Source: Streptomyces sp. NBC_00539 (GTDB taxonomy: Bacteria > Actinomycetota > Actinomycetes > Streptomycetales > Streptomycetaceae). Taken from it: a DNA stretch of 64,000 nt. Of the stretch, positions 53,801-61,863 are shown one piece after another. How positions within the stretch are numbered: the stretch's first letter is position 1; each line of letters starts with the position of its first letter. Location of the stretch: contig NZ_CP107811.1 of assembly GCF_036346105.1 (NCBI RefSeq), positions 62,001 to 126,000 on the forward strand, written 5' to 3'. Both the position numbers and the translations under genes were made by a program. Below the pieces are notes generated by a model that saw only the letters and a list, made by a program, of their open reading frames with translations, had not been told where the DNA came from and ran no database searches.

Positions 53801-54583
53801 ATGCCCAACTCAGAACTGCAGCGGATCAACTCCTTCCTGTCGGCCTTCGCCCGACGCCAGGCCGCGCGCATCGTCGAACTCCCCGGCGGGTTCGCCGTAT
53901 ACGACGACGCCTTCGCGCATTCCCGTGCGAATAACCAGATCATCATCGACGGCATCGTTGACTCCGAGGCGGTGCCCGCCATCGCGGAGGAGACACTGGG
54001 GCATCTGCCGCACCGAATGATCTCCTTCCTTGACGACGAAGTCGGAATGGCGTGCGCAGAGCCGCTGATCCGGGATGGATACACCCACTCCACCTATCTG
54101 GTCATGCTGCATACGGGCCCGGTGCCGGCCAGCGGGTCCGCGGAGGAGGCGGACCTCGACGCGATACGTATCCCACTCACCAGGCGCTGGCGGAGCCTTC
54201 TCCCGGACGTCGACGACGAGGTCATACGCCATCTCGTCGACCGACGCGAGGCTCGCCGCCGCGGGGCCGACATCGTGCACTTCCTCGGTGCCCGCACGGA
54301 GGAGGGCGAGGTCGCCTCATGGGCCGACCTCTATCTGGACCCGGCAACCGGCACAGCCCAGGTCGAGGACCTGATCACCTCGGAGGCCCACCTCAGGCGC
54401 GGTTACGCCGACGCCGTCCTGACCACCGCCCTGCGCCTGGCCGCCGACAAGGACTGCGGTACCCGGTTCCTCACCGCTGATGCGACGGACTGGCCACGAC
54501 ACTGGTACGAGCGCCGCGGCTTCTCCGTCATCGGCCACTCGCACTGCTTCGAACGGGGCGCCGCCGGACCGCACCGGTCCTGA
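53801..54583 (+). CDS. GNAT-type acetyltransferase, 260 aa
   Basis: MPNSELQRINSFLSAFARRQ begins a two-part protein. The N-terminal half (FAVYDDAFAHSRANNQIIID, LPHRMISFLDDEVG, GYTHSTYLVMLHTGPV) and the C-terminal half with GEVASWADLYLDPATGTAQV, HLRRGYADAVLTTALRLAAD and WYERRGFSVIGHSHCF fit a GNAT acetyltransferase with the RRGYADAVL acetyl-CoA loop. The acceptor is unknown. The ATG at 53801 is preceded by CTCCCGCC, a weak site, but the homology-like region starts here. Confidence 0.75.
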   Translation: MPNSELQRINSFLSAFARRQAARIVELPGGFAVYDDAFAHSRANNQIIIDGIVDSEAVPAIAEETLGHLPHRMISFLDDEVGMACAEPLIRDGYTHSTYLVMLHTGPVPASGSAEEADLDAIRIPLTRRWRSLLPDVDDEVIRHLVDRREARRRGADIVHFLGARTEEGEVASWADLYLDPATGTAQVEDLITSEAHLRRGYADAVLTTALRLAADKDCGTRFLTADATDWPRHWYERRGFSVIGHSHCFERGAAGPHRS

Positions 54584-54724
54584 GGGCATGGGGCGGGGCC
54601 CGGGCGTGCGGCTCAGGACCACACTTGAGCGCTGCGCAGGAGTGCCGTGGACCCGGGAGAGGCGGTGGTCGGCCCGCACGCCGGACAGGTCGCCGCCCGC
54701 GTCGGCATCAGCACCCGCACCGCC

Positions 54725-54850
54725 CACCGCCGCACAATTGTCCAGGATCATGGTGCGGGTGGCGCCGTGGCGGTAGCGCAGGTTGGTGATGGTTGACAGC
54801 TGGCGGTCAGGACCTGGTCCCCCATCCGAAGTTCCGTGCGGGGGCGCGTC
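54725..54850 (-). pseudogene. small DNGRVAV-type protein, copy C, broken
   Basis: It is spread over two frames: RTELRMGDQVLTAS, then QLSTITNLRYRHGATRTMIL with DN. It corresponds to copy A (31230) and copy B (61264) but ends abruptly after ILDN, where VAARVGISTRTAHRR-like sequence on the other strand begins. Confidence 0.6.
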
Positions 54851-55083
54851 CACTGGGACGCGCCCCGCCGGGGCCGGGACGGCCGTCGATCGTTGGAGGT
54901 GAGCAGGTTCCCTGCTGCGTCACGGCGACCGCCCCGGCCGTCCCCTCGGATACCCCCGTCGTCCCCTTTCACCCAACATCGGGTTCTGCCCCCCGGAGCG
55001 TCGGACATGACAGTGGCCTGCACCCTGTGAAGGGTGCAGGCCACAGCCGTGCGGTGTCAGCTCCGGGCTGGTCTCGTGGGCGG

Positions 55084-55245
55084 CTACCAGCGGTACCAGC
55101 GGCCGCTGCCACCCTTGGGACGGGCGACGAAACCGATCAGCCACAGGACCAGCACCGCGATGGCGACCCACCAGAGGATCTTCACCGCGAAACCGGCACC
55201 GAACAGAATCAGAGCGAGCAGAAGAACGAGAAGCAGGGGAACCAT
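55084..55245 (-). CDS. very small hydrophobic membrane protein, 53 aa
   Basis: MVPLLLVLLLALILFGAGFA, VKILWWVAIAVLVLWLIGFV, ARPKGGSGRWYRW. It has two hydrophobic helices with LWW at the turn and a basic aromatic tail. The site CGGAGGTTGATAACT precedes the ATG at 55245. Such 50-55 residue hydrophobic proteins ending GRWYRW are, to my knowledge, widespread in Streptomyces and related to Lmo0937-type small membrane proteins. Confidence 0.8.
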   Translation of the reverse strand: MVPLLLVLLLALILFGAGFAVKILWWVAIAVLVLWLIGFVARPKGGSGRWYRW

Positions 55246-55438
55246 AGTTATCAACCTCCGAACCGCCTACTGCCCGGACCCCCTCCACCCATGCGTGCGA
55301 ATTTTATGTGTTTCTTATCCCGTACGGCGGGCAAAAGGACACGCCCCGCATCCAGGACACCGAAATCCGCGTACGCCTCCCGCCGCTTCGCCGTCCACGA
55401 GGGCCGCCGAGGCAGCCTCCGCCACTCCCCCGGACGGC
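55246..55438. other. short gap between small genes
   Basis: It contains an AT-rich patch (AATTTTATGTGTTTCTTAT near 55300), likely the promoter of the 53-residue membrane protein. Confidence 0.4.
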
Positions 55439-55636
55439 CTACAGGTAGTCGATCCGGTCCGCCGCGAAGGTGCCGCGGTGGGGGCCGTACAGCGGCATGT
55501 CCGTCAGCCGGAACCGCTCCGCGCGACCGCCGGGCTGCGGGACGGTGACGACGGTGCCCGGCTGCTCGGAGCTGGCGAACCGCTTCGCCCGGGCCTCCGT
55601 GGTGAGCGGGGTGTACCAGCGGGTGATGCGCTTCAT
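55439..55636 (-). CDS. hypothetical protein, 65 aa
   Basis: MKRITRWYTPLTTEARAKRF begins a basic protein that continues EQPGTVVTVPQPGGRAERFR and ends GPHRGTFAADRIDYL. The composition is balanced and unlike chance frames nearby. A start 10 codons earlier is possible. Function unknown. Confidence 0.5.
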   Translation of the reverse strand: MKRITRWYTPLTTEARAKRFASSEQPGTVVTVPQPGGRAERFRLTDMPLYGPHRGTFAADRIDYL

Positions 55637-56331
55637 CTCGTCAGAGCCACTGCGGTCCCTCTCCACCCCTTACGGCGGTCTCGCAGCAGGAAGCACAGCA
55701 GCAGCGCGAAGACCCGCCCCGTGGCACGTATGACCGTCACTGATAGTTGGCCGGGCCCCTGTCGGTCGTACCTGGTCACAGTGTCAGCCCTAGTTGGCCA
55801 CGCGAAGGCCCTCTGACCCGGCCGGGTGCCAGGTCACCCCCGGGCCGGCACCCGAGCCTCATCCTCATCGCGGCGGGCGTCCCCTCCCAGTCAGCGCCGG
55901 GACGTCGCCGGGGGCCAGCAGCCCCATATCGAGGCCCTCCGAGCCGGGGCCGACCCAGTCGACGGGCGTCAGCAGGTCAATTGCCACGGCCGACAGCTGT
56001 TGTGGCCACTGTCGCAGGTGCGGCTGTGTGGGCGACGGCTGTGCCCGTTGAGCCGGGACACGATAGGTGGGACCTGGCCACGCATGTTGGAACCAGGGTT
56101 CTTGGCTTCGGGGGAGCTGGATTGCACTGGCGTCGGGTTGGATGAGCCCGTGGCTGTCTATGACGTGGCCCGCCGGTTTCCCGCCTTGACCGGAGGGCGG
56201 CGGGACTTGGGCGGCGGGCCGTGCGGCGGCTGGGCTGGACCGCTCCCTCGGCGGCGTGCGGGATGCCCCCGGCGGGGTCATGATGAGACGGCCCGGCCGC
56301 CGCGGGAGCGCCGGGCGGGAAGGAGCAGGCG
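55637..56331. other. no firm gene; one unrecognised reverse frame
   Basis: On the reverse strand, 55865-56281 holds a frame with GHVIDSHGLIQPDASAIQLP, RSQEPWFQHAWPGPTYRVPA and LLTPVDWVGPGSEGLDMGLL that looks more protein-like than random. It has no start with a good site and I cannot assign it. Confidence 0.35.
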
Positions 56332-57267
56332 ATGGAGCTGTTTCCGCCGGCGCCGCTGCGGGAGTGGCGTGACACGAAGGAGACGCTGCACCGCTTCGAG
56401 CAGATTGTCGGCAAGACCCGCTTGGCCGCGAGCGCTCGGCGCAACCACTGGTGGAACGTCCCGTTCCATGTCACTGGGCGCGGCATCACCACCCGTCCGA
56501 TGGGTCAGGTCGACGGGAATCCGATCTTCACGGTCGACTTCGACTTCGTCGACCACCGGCTCGCCGTCATGACGCTGGACGGCGAAGAGCGGTCCTTTCC
56601 GCTTCCGGGCCAGTCCGTCGCGTCCTTCTACGATCAGAGCCTGGCTGCTCTGGCCGCGCTGGGCGTCCGGGTGAACATCGCTGTTCCCAGGCCCTTCGAT
56701 CTACCCGACGCCGACCGGCCGTTCGCCGAGGACACCGAGCACGCGACCTACGACCCGGTAGCCGCAAACCGCTACTGGCGGGTGCTGAGCCAGGTGGCGT
56801 CCGTGCTGGAGGAGTTCGCGGCGGGCTTCTCGGGAAAGGCCAGCCCGGTGCACCACTTCTGGCACACCTTCGACATCGCCCACAGCCGGTTCTCCGGGCG
56901 CCGGGTCGACCAGCCCAGGCAGGCCGACCCCGTCACCCGGGAGGCGTACTCCTCGGAAGTGATCAGCTCCGGCTTCTGGTTCGGCGACGACACTTTTGCC
57001 GAGCCCGCGTTCTACTCGTACACCGCCCCCGAGCCCGCCGGTCTGACCGAAGCGCCACTCAGCCCGGCGTCCGCGCAGTGGGTCGCGCGCGGCGACAGCC
57101 ACCTGGCCGTGCTGCGCTACGAAGCGGCCCGCGCCGAGGCCGATCCACGTGCCGCCGTGCTCGCCTTCTACGAAAGCGCCTACCAGGCCGGGGCCCAACG
57201 CGCCGGATGGGACATCGCGGCGCTTGCGTGCCCCGGCGGAATCACGGACCCGGTCCGTCGCATCTGA
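56332..57267 (+). CDS. DUF5996 family protein
   Basis: A 311-residue soluble protein: PPAPLREWRDTKETLHRFEQ, RRNHWWNVPFHVTGRGITTR, HRFWHTFDIAHSRF-like VHHFWHTFDIAHSRFSG, and EVISSGFWFGDDTFAEPAFY. These Trp/His-rich motifs define DUF5996, common in actinobacteria and of unknown function. The ATG at 56332 is preceded by GGAAGGAGCAGGCG. The length is normal for the family. Confidence 0.88.
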   Translation: MELFPPAPLREWRDTKETLHRFEQIVGKTRLAASARRNHWWNVPFHVTGRGITTRPMGQVDGNPIFTVDFDFVDHRLAVMTLDGEERSFPLPGQSVASFYDQSLAALAALGVRVNIAVPRPFDLPDADRPFAEDTEHATYDPVAANRYWRVLSQVASVLEEFAAGFSGKASPVHHFWHTFDIAHSRFSGRRVDQPRQADPVTREAYSSEVISSGFWFGDDTFAEPAFYSYTAPEPAGLTEAPLSPASAQWVARGDSHLAVLRYEAARAEADPRAAVLAFYESAYQAGAQRAGWDIAALACPGGITDPVRRI

Positions 57268-57301
57268 CGAATTCGGTCAGCAGTGCAGCGCGGTGCAGTG
57301 G

Positions 57302-57775
57302 TCAGGCTTCGGTATCAGTGCGCGCCAGCATGCCCTTGAGCAGGCCCGTGGACTGGCCGACCTCGATGAGGTAGCCATCCGGGTCGCGCATGTAGCAGCG
57401 CAGCTCCGCGCGCCGGTCGATGGGCGGGGTGAGGAACTCGGCTCCCTTGGCGCGGGCCGCCGCGTAGAAGCCGCGGATGTCCGCCACCCGTACGTTCAGG
57501 AAGCTGGAGGCGGTGTGGCGGTCCTCCGGTGGGCGCAGTGTGACGTCGGGTTTGTCCTCCGTGGGACCGCCGCCGGGGTTCATGATGATCCAGCTGTTGG
57601 CGACCTTGATGATGCAGGGGTTCTCCTCCAGCACCACCTGCCCGCCCAGCACATCGGCATAGAACGCCCGCGAGCGAGGCACGTCACCGACCGTGAGAAA
57701 GTGCGTCAGCAGCAGACCCTCGGCCGGTGCGGGCAGGTCGTCGGCCGAGGCGCCGGAGGCAATGAAATCGGACAT
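57302..57775 (-). CDS. VOC (glyoxalase/dioxygenase superfamily) protein
   Basis: A 157-residue protein with two beta-alpha-beta-beta-beta modules: LLLTHFLTVGDVPRSRAFYA, DVLGGQVVLEENPCIIKVAN, then FLNVRVADIRGFYAAARAKG and ELRCYMRDPDGYLIEVGQST. His in THF and Glu in IEVGQ are the expected metal ligands. The family includes glyoxalases, ring-cleaving dioxygenases and resistance proteins; the substrate is unknown. The start is at MSDFIASGASADDLP. It is convergent with the DUF5996 gene. Confidence 0.88.
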   Translation of the reverse strand: MSDFIASGASADDLPAPAEGLLLTHFLTVGDVPRSRAFYADVLGGQVVLEENPCIIKVANSWIIMNPGGGPTEDKPDVTLRPPEDRHTASSFLNVRVADIRGFYAAARAKGAEFLTPPIDRRAELRCYMRDPDGYLIEVGQSTGLLKGMLARTDTEA

Positions 57776-58629
57776 ACGGCCAGCGTAGGGCGGGAGCCCC
57801 CACCCGGCATTCCCATCCGGCAGAGCCCGACGCGCACGGCCCGCCGGCCGCCGCGGGGACCGCCGCCGCCAGCAGCACGCACAGCTGAACAGAACGCGCA
57901 CCAGGGGGGTGCCTCGCCGCTCAGCCCGGCCGGGACCGCGTGGGCGCTCTGGCGGGCGTCGATCAGGTTCAAAGCTTTCCGACCGGCTCCCGCACCCCGG
58001 ACTCGCTTGCCGCCCCTCTCGCGCGCGTGTACGCCCTCCGGGGGTGCACCCCAGGCCCTTGGACCAGGCGAACGCGGGGGGGGGGAGGGCTCCGCCCAGT
58101 CTGTCGGGTCAAAAGGTCGGCCCCCGGTGGACACCCCTCTCCCTGCAGATGGCTCGACCGCCCACAAAGCCCCGGAATGTCGGAAAGCTCAGACGCCCCC
58201 GCCAGGACAGCCATCCGTACTACCGCCAAATACCCTCGACGGGACAAAGCGTCCTTTTAGCTTCACTCTGACCGCGGTCATCGTGCTCGTCGTCATCATC
58301 GCCTGCACAATCGCTTTCTGACGACCCGCGAGACGGCGTCCGGCCGCCTCATGCGGCCGGACCCGCCGAGTGGGCGAGCAAAGAGACGAGTTCCGTCAAG
58401 CGTCCATCGCTCCGGCTCCCGCCCCGCGGGCGGCGTGACGCTGCACGGCTCCTGTCATTCAGCTCGGGTCCGAGTCAGTCGGCCTCGGGTTCCAAGAAGT
58501 ACTCGTAGGTCGCGAAAATCCGGCTCGGCCATTAGAGCTGGCTCTCTTCTTTGGGAATCCAGTGCCCTGCTCCAGAGCACGGCGAGGCCGGTGAGGCTGG
58601 TGTCGGACCCCGGTTCTAGAGTTCGGCAC
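57776..58629. other. long intergenic region with a possible tiny membrane peptide
   Basis: The only notable signal is at 58250-58321 (+): FSFTLTAVIVLVVIIACTIA ending at a TGA, one clear transmembrane helix. An ATG at 58177 (MSESSDAPARTAIR) is in a different frame, so the small gene, if real, is broken. The rest is chance frames. Confidence 0.4.
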
Positions 58630-59514
58630 ATGTCCCGTCACACACCCGACCGCCCGGTCGACGTGGAGAGCCTCTTCCCCGAGCTGCTTCCCTTCCGTCG
58701 TGAGTCCGTCCGCCTGCACCCGCGCCCCGGTTCTCCGACGTGCCAGGACAGCTCTGTCGGCGGCCCGCTGCTGTGGCCCGCCGACGAGCAATGGCCGGTG
58801 TGCGAAGCCGAGCACTACGACCCGGACACCACGAGCCGCCTCGAACCTGCCGCACCGATGGCCCCCATCGTGCAGATCCACCGCTCCGACGTACCCAGCC
58901 TGCCCTTTCCAGAGGGAACGGACCTCCTCCAGGTCCTGTGGTGTCCTTACGCGCACGGCACCTACTGTCACCCGCTGCCCCAGGTGTATTGGCGAGACTC
59001 CCTTGCCATCGGAGATGTGGGGGCGGCACCTGCACCGTCGGCGGCCGGGCTTCCCGACGGCTGGTACCCGGCGCCCTGCGTCGTTCACCCCGAGCAGGTG
59101 GCCGAGTACCCGAGGAATGACCGTCCCTGGGATCTGCGCGACGCACTCGAAGTCCGTGTCGAGGCGCTGCTGGCAGAGACCGGCCTGTGGTACTCGTCGC
59201 ATCTTGCCGACGCACCGGGAATCAAGCTGGGTGGCTATCCGGGCTGGAGCCAGGAGCCCCGCTGGCCGGACTGCGAAACGTGCGGTGGCCGGATGGAGCA
59301 CCTGCTGACCGTGGCCGAGAGGGAATTCGACAGTGAGTCCTGGCGCACCTGGCTTCCCGAGGAAGACCGGACGGCCGAGAACACCGAGACCCGCCGGCTA
59401 TGGGAATCCGAAGCGTTCAACCCCACTCTTCTGGACACCTGCGGCGTCAACGTCTACGTATTCGAGTGCCGCACCTGTCCCCACCGCCCCGTCGGGCACT
59501 GGTCGGACCGATGA
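58630..59514 (+). CDS. DUF1963/YwqG-like protein
   Basis: The 294-residue protein starts MSRHTPDRPVDVESLFPELL. It shows GGPLLWPADEQWPVCEAEHY, VQIHRSDVPSLPFPEGTDLL, QVLWCPYAHGTY and KLGGYPGWSQEPRWPDCETC, the DUF1963 pattern (GGxPLWP, KxGGYPxW). A Cys pair (CETCGG) and CRTCPH near the end may bind zinc. The role is unknown; members occur near toxin or regulatory genes in several phyla. The ATG follows a weak site. Confidence 0.8.
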   Translation: MSRHTPDRPVDVESLFPELLPFRRESVRLHPRPGSPTCQDSSVGGPLLWPADEQWPVCEAEHYDPDTTSRLEPAAPMAPIVQIHRSDVPSLPFPEGTDLLQVLWCPYAHGTYCHPLPQVYWRDSLAIGDVGAAPAPSAAGLPDGWYPAPCVVHPEQVAEYPRNDRPWDLRDALEVRVEALLAETGLWYSSHLADAPGIKLGGYPGWSQEPRWPDCETCGGRMEHLLTVAEREFDSESWRTWLPEEDRTAENTETRRLWESEAFNPTLLDTCGVNVYVFECRTCPHRPVGHWSDR

Positions 59515-59592
59515 CCGGCAGACAAAGCCGCCTGGCGCACTCCTCTCCCCCGGCGCTCTCGATAACCGGTTCTGAGGAGTGGTAGCGGAGCG

Positions 59593-59715
59593 TTACTGGA
59601 GCAGGATCATCTTGCGTAGGAGTGCGAACCCGGCTCGCCCGAAGAGCTGCCTCTTGATCTTCTTGATGCGGTTCACGACGCCTTCGATGCTGCCGAAGCT
59701 CCGGTGCAGAGTGAG
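59593..59715 (-). pseudogene. ISL3-family transposase C-terminal remnant
   Basis: LHRSFGSIEGVVNRIKKIKR and QLFGRAGFALLRKMILLQ are the last 40 residues of ISL3-type transposases (SGxIEGxVNRIKxIKRQxYGRA). The rest of the element is gone. Confidence 0.75.
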
Positions 59716-60064
59716 TCCCACTGTCAATCGAGCCGTTCTCGGGGTTGAGCGAGTCGCAGTTCCGCAAGCTGGTCGGGCTGGGTCCGAAAGTCGTGGCGGT
59801 AACGTCCAGCTCGGCCGGCCGTAGCGGCTGTGCCTGGAGGACCGGGTGCTGCTGGTTGCCACGGGCCTGCAGAGCAGGCCGTTCGGGGTGGAGCGAAGCG
59901 GAACCCCGAACCGTCCGCCGCGGCCGCGTCCATCGCGGCGTCGAGTACGAGACAGGCGACGCGGCAGTGCTTGTTTCAACACCACCTGCATACGTTCTCG
60001 TTTGGGGGGCAAAGGGGAAGCGGTTGGCTCGATCAGTCAGGCGGGAACGGTGGACAGGCTTGTG
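59716..60064. other. no gene recognised
   Basis: Region between the ISL3 remnant and the HATPase gene; chance frames only. Confidence 0.4.
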
Positions 60065-60526
60065 GTGAGCGAGAACGCGGGGCCGTCGACTGCAGGCCGC
60101 TCCATAAGCACGACGGTTGCCTTCTGCGGGTCACAGCCGCTGGCCGAGGCCCGGGCAGCCGCCCGCGACTACTTGTCCCAGGTGCAAGGCGTCCACGGCA
60201 TCCCCGTATCGGAGCGGGTGATGGACATGGTGCAGTTGGTCGTCAGCGAGCTGGTGACCAACAGCCGCAAATACGCCCCGGGGCCCTGCCTGCTGGAAAT
60301 GGCGACGAACGAAGGCGCCGTGGTCGTCAGCGTGTGGGACACCGACCCGACGATGCCGGCAGCCAGGGAGACAGACCCCGGCAGGATCGGACAACACGGC
60401 CTGGAAATCGTGATGAGCGTCTGCCACAGCTTCGAAGTACGACGCCAGCCGGTCGGCAAACTCATCCGGGCCACCATCACCCTGGCCGACGACCCGAACG
60501 GACACCCCGCGGGATACCTGCTCTGA
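60065..60526 (+). CDS. RsbW/SpoIIAB-like HATPase (anti-sigma-type) protein
   Basis: A 153-residue histidine-kinase-like ATPase: AEARAAARDYLSQVQG, MDMVQLVVSELVTNSRKYAP (N box with Asn), VVSVWDTDPTMPAARETDPG and RIGQHGLEIVMSVCHSFEVR (G box). Stand-alone HATPase_c_2 proteins of this size act as anti-sigma factors or Ser kinases on STAS partners. The start is set at GTG 60065 (VSENAGPSTAGRSIST); nearby GTGs could serve. A STAS-like remnant lies directly downstream on the other strand. Confidence 0.82.
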   Translation: MSENAGPSTAGRSISTTVAFCGSQPLAEARAAARDYLSQVQGVHGIPVSERVMDMVQLVVSELVTNSRKYAPGPCLLEMATNEGAVVVSVWDTDPTMPAARETDPGRIGQHGLEIVMSVCHSFEVRRQPVGKLIRATITLADDPNGHPAGYLL

Positions 60527-60574
60527 CCCCAAGAAGGAGCCCCGGCCCCGTCGGAGGAAGCTGCCTTCGGGCAG

Positions 60575-60760
60575 GGCCTTACCGCGTCCTCGACGCTGGG
60601 GCGCACGTCGAAAACGGTGTCGGTTCCGGTGATCGCGAGGAGCCGCAGGAAGGACTCTTGAGGGGGCCATCGCCGGGACGGGTGCCCGCGGGGGTCGCGG
60701 AGTCCCGTGAGGCGGAGTACGGCGTCGTCTCCGATGTGCAGCAGCACCTGCCCACCGACC
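60575..60760 (-). pseudogene. possible STAS-domain remnant
   Basis: The reverse strand reads QSFLRLLAITGTDTVFDVRP-like LRLLAITGTDTVFDVRPSVE with DAVR, the last helix and strand of STAS anti-sigma antagonists, preceded by AVLRLTGLRDPRG. The phosphorylation-site half is not recognisable. Confidence 0.45.
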
Positions 60761-61001
60761 GCCGCCGAACTCGCCACCCGCGACACCATCAGCACCCGCA
60801 CCACGCACCGCCGCATCACCGCCGCCCGACAACAACCCGACACCAAGCAGCAGCGCGGCGAGAAACAGAGCGACACCACACACGGCCCGCCGGTAGGCGC
60901 CGCCTGCATGAGCCGGCCAAAGGAGAGCGGGGCGCCGGCGACATCGGCCGGTTCGTATGGCGGGCAACGTCCCGTGGTGACCTGGGCGACCACCTGCCTG
61001 C
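60761..61001. other. unassigned
   Basis: A + frame contains ELATRDTISTRTTHRRITAA, which looks like a worn LuxR/TetR-style helix-turn-helix; otherwise nothing. Confidence 0.3.
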
Positions 61002-61187
61002 TCAGGCCCCGTTCGGTTCCTGACCCGGACAAACACCGTTCGGTTCCTGACCCGGGCAAACACCGTTCGGTTCCTGACCCGGGCAAACACCGCCGGGGCC
61101 GTCTGCCTCGGCGATCAGCGCAAGAACCTCTTGGAGACGACGGACGGCATCCTCCGCCTCCCTGTACTCCTCAGGAGTCGCAAGCAC
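61002..61187 (-). CDS. small protein with C-terminal nonapeptide repeats, 61 aa
   Basis: MLATPEEYREAEDAVRRLQE, VLALIAEADGPG forms an amphipathic helix, then GVCPGQEPN repeated three times before the stop. The repeats come from a 27-base tandem array. The helical head has normal composition, and similar short EYREAE-AVRRLQEVL proteins are, I believe, found in other streptomycetes, so the repeat expansion is probably a local addition. Role unknown. Confidence 0.55.
   Translation of the reverse strand: MLATPEEYREAEDAVRRLQEVLALIAEADGPGGVCPGQEPNGVCPGQEPNGVCPGQEPNGA
61010..61090. repeat. three tandem 27-bp repeats
   Basis: Units at 61010-61036, 61037-61063 and 61064-61090 read CGTTCGGTTCCTGACCCGG, A or G, CAAACAC. 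They differ at one position only (A in the first, G in the others). The period is a multiple of three, so the coding frame is kept. Confidence 0.9.
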
Positions 61188-61263
61188 GGTGACAGCTCAC
61201 TCTAATAAATCGGGCAGCCCGCACGTGTTCGATTCCCGACCCGGCCAAATGCGTGCCCCGGGT

Positions 61264-61485
61264 TCAGACACAGGCACTCAGCCGGCCCGTGATCCGGCTG
61301 CGTGGGGGGCAGTCGGTTCGGGGCCGGTAGACGCGCACCGTGCGGTGTGCGACGGCGACCCGGCCGTTGTCCGGGATCATGGTGTGGGTGGCGTTGTGGC
61401 GGTAGCGCAGGTCGGTGAGGGCGGACAGACGGCCGCCGGTCAGGACCTGGTCACCCACCCGCAGTTCTGTGGGCGGGACGTCCAC
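61264..61485 (-). CDS. small DNGRVAV-type protein, copy B (73 aa)
   Basis: A GTG start gives VDVPPTELRVGDQVLTGGRL, then SALTDLRYRHNATHTMIPDN and GRVAVAHRTVRVYRP, followed by a basic tail not present in copy A. It is about 75 percent identical to copy A at 31230 over 50 residues by eye. The GTG is 31 bases inside the upstream partner gene. Function unknown. Confidence 0.6.
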   Translation of the reverse strand: MDVPPTELRVGDQVLTGGRLSALTDLRYRHNATHTMIPDNGRVAVAHRTVRVYRPRTDCPPRSRITGRLSACV

Positions 61486-61705
61486 CGGGACGCGTCCCGC
61501 CGGGATGCGGGCACTCGGCTGCGCACCCGAGTTCCTCGCACGCGGTGGTGCGGGCGATCCGCTGGACCCCCGACGCGTCCACCAGGCGCAGCAACAGCGG
61601 GGAGGGGTAGACGGCGACGATGACGCGGTGCTCGACCACCGCCCAGCCCATCCGTCCCTGCGGGCCGGGCGCGGCGATCACCGGCAGATCGGTACGGCCG
61701 GTCAT
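61451..61705 (-). CDS. partner of copy B, 84 aa
   Basis: MTGRTDLPVIAAPGPQGRMG, WAVVEHRVIVAVYPSPLLLR and LVDASGVQRIARTTACEELG. The LVDASG-x-Q-x-IART segment recurs upstream of copy A near 31470. The frame is open further upstream, so the start is uncertain. It overlaps copy B's start. Confidence 0.45.
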   Translation of the reverse strand: MTGRTDLPVIAAPGPQGRMGWAVVEHRVIVAVYPSPLLLRLVDASGVQRIARTTACEELGCAAECPHPGGTRPGGRPAHRTAGG

Positions 61706-61863
61706 CGACACCGCGAGCAAAGCGAGGTACTCCCGCTGTAGGTCAGGGCCGGAATCGGTGCCGTCCGGTCCGGCCAGGACCGCCGGATGGCAACGTAACC
61801 CGCGCCGGCCCCGCAGCTTCTGAGACCTCAGGCACTCCCGCAGCCTCAAGACGTCGATCCGAG

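Noticed and set aside
54660-54735. VAARVGISTRTAHRR on the plus strand as a LuxR-type regulator.
   Set aside because: Only about 25 codons look helix-turn-helix-like and the rest of the frame is random.
55865-56281. Reverse frame with PWFQHAWPGPTYRVPAQ and similar protein-like stretches.
   Set aside because: No start codon with a ribosome-binding site and no family recognised; kept only as a note in the gap entry.
61222-61250. GTTCGATTCCC followed by GACCCGG, like the T-arm of a tRNA and hence a possible attachment site.
   Set aside because: The bases on either side of TTCGATT do not pair as a T-stem and no acceptor, D-arm or anticodon arm can be built upstream.
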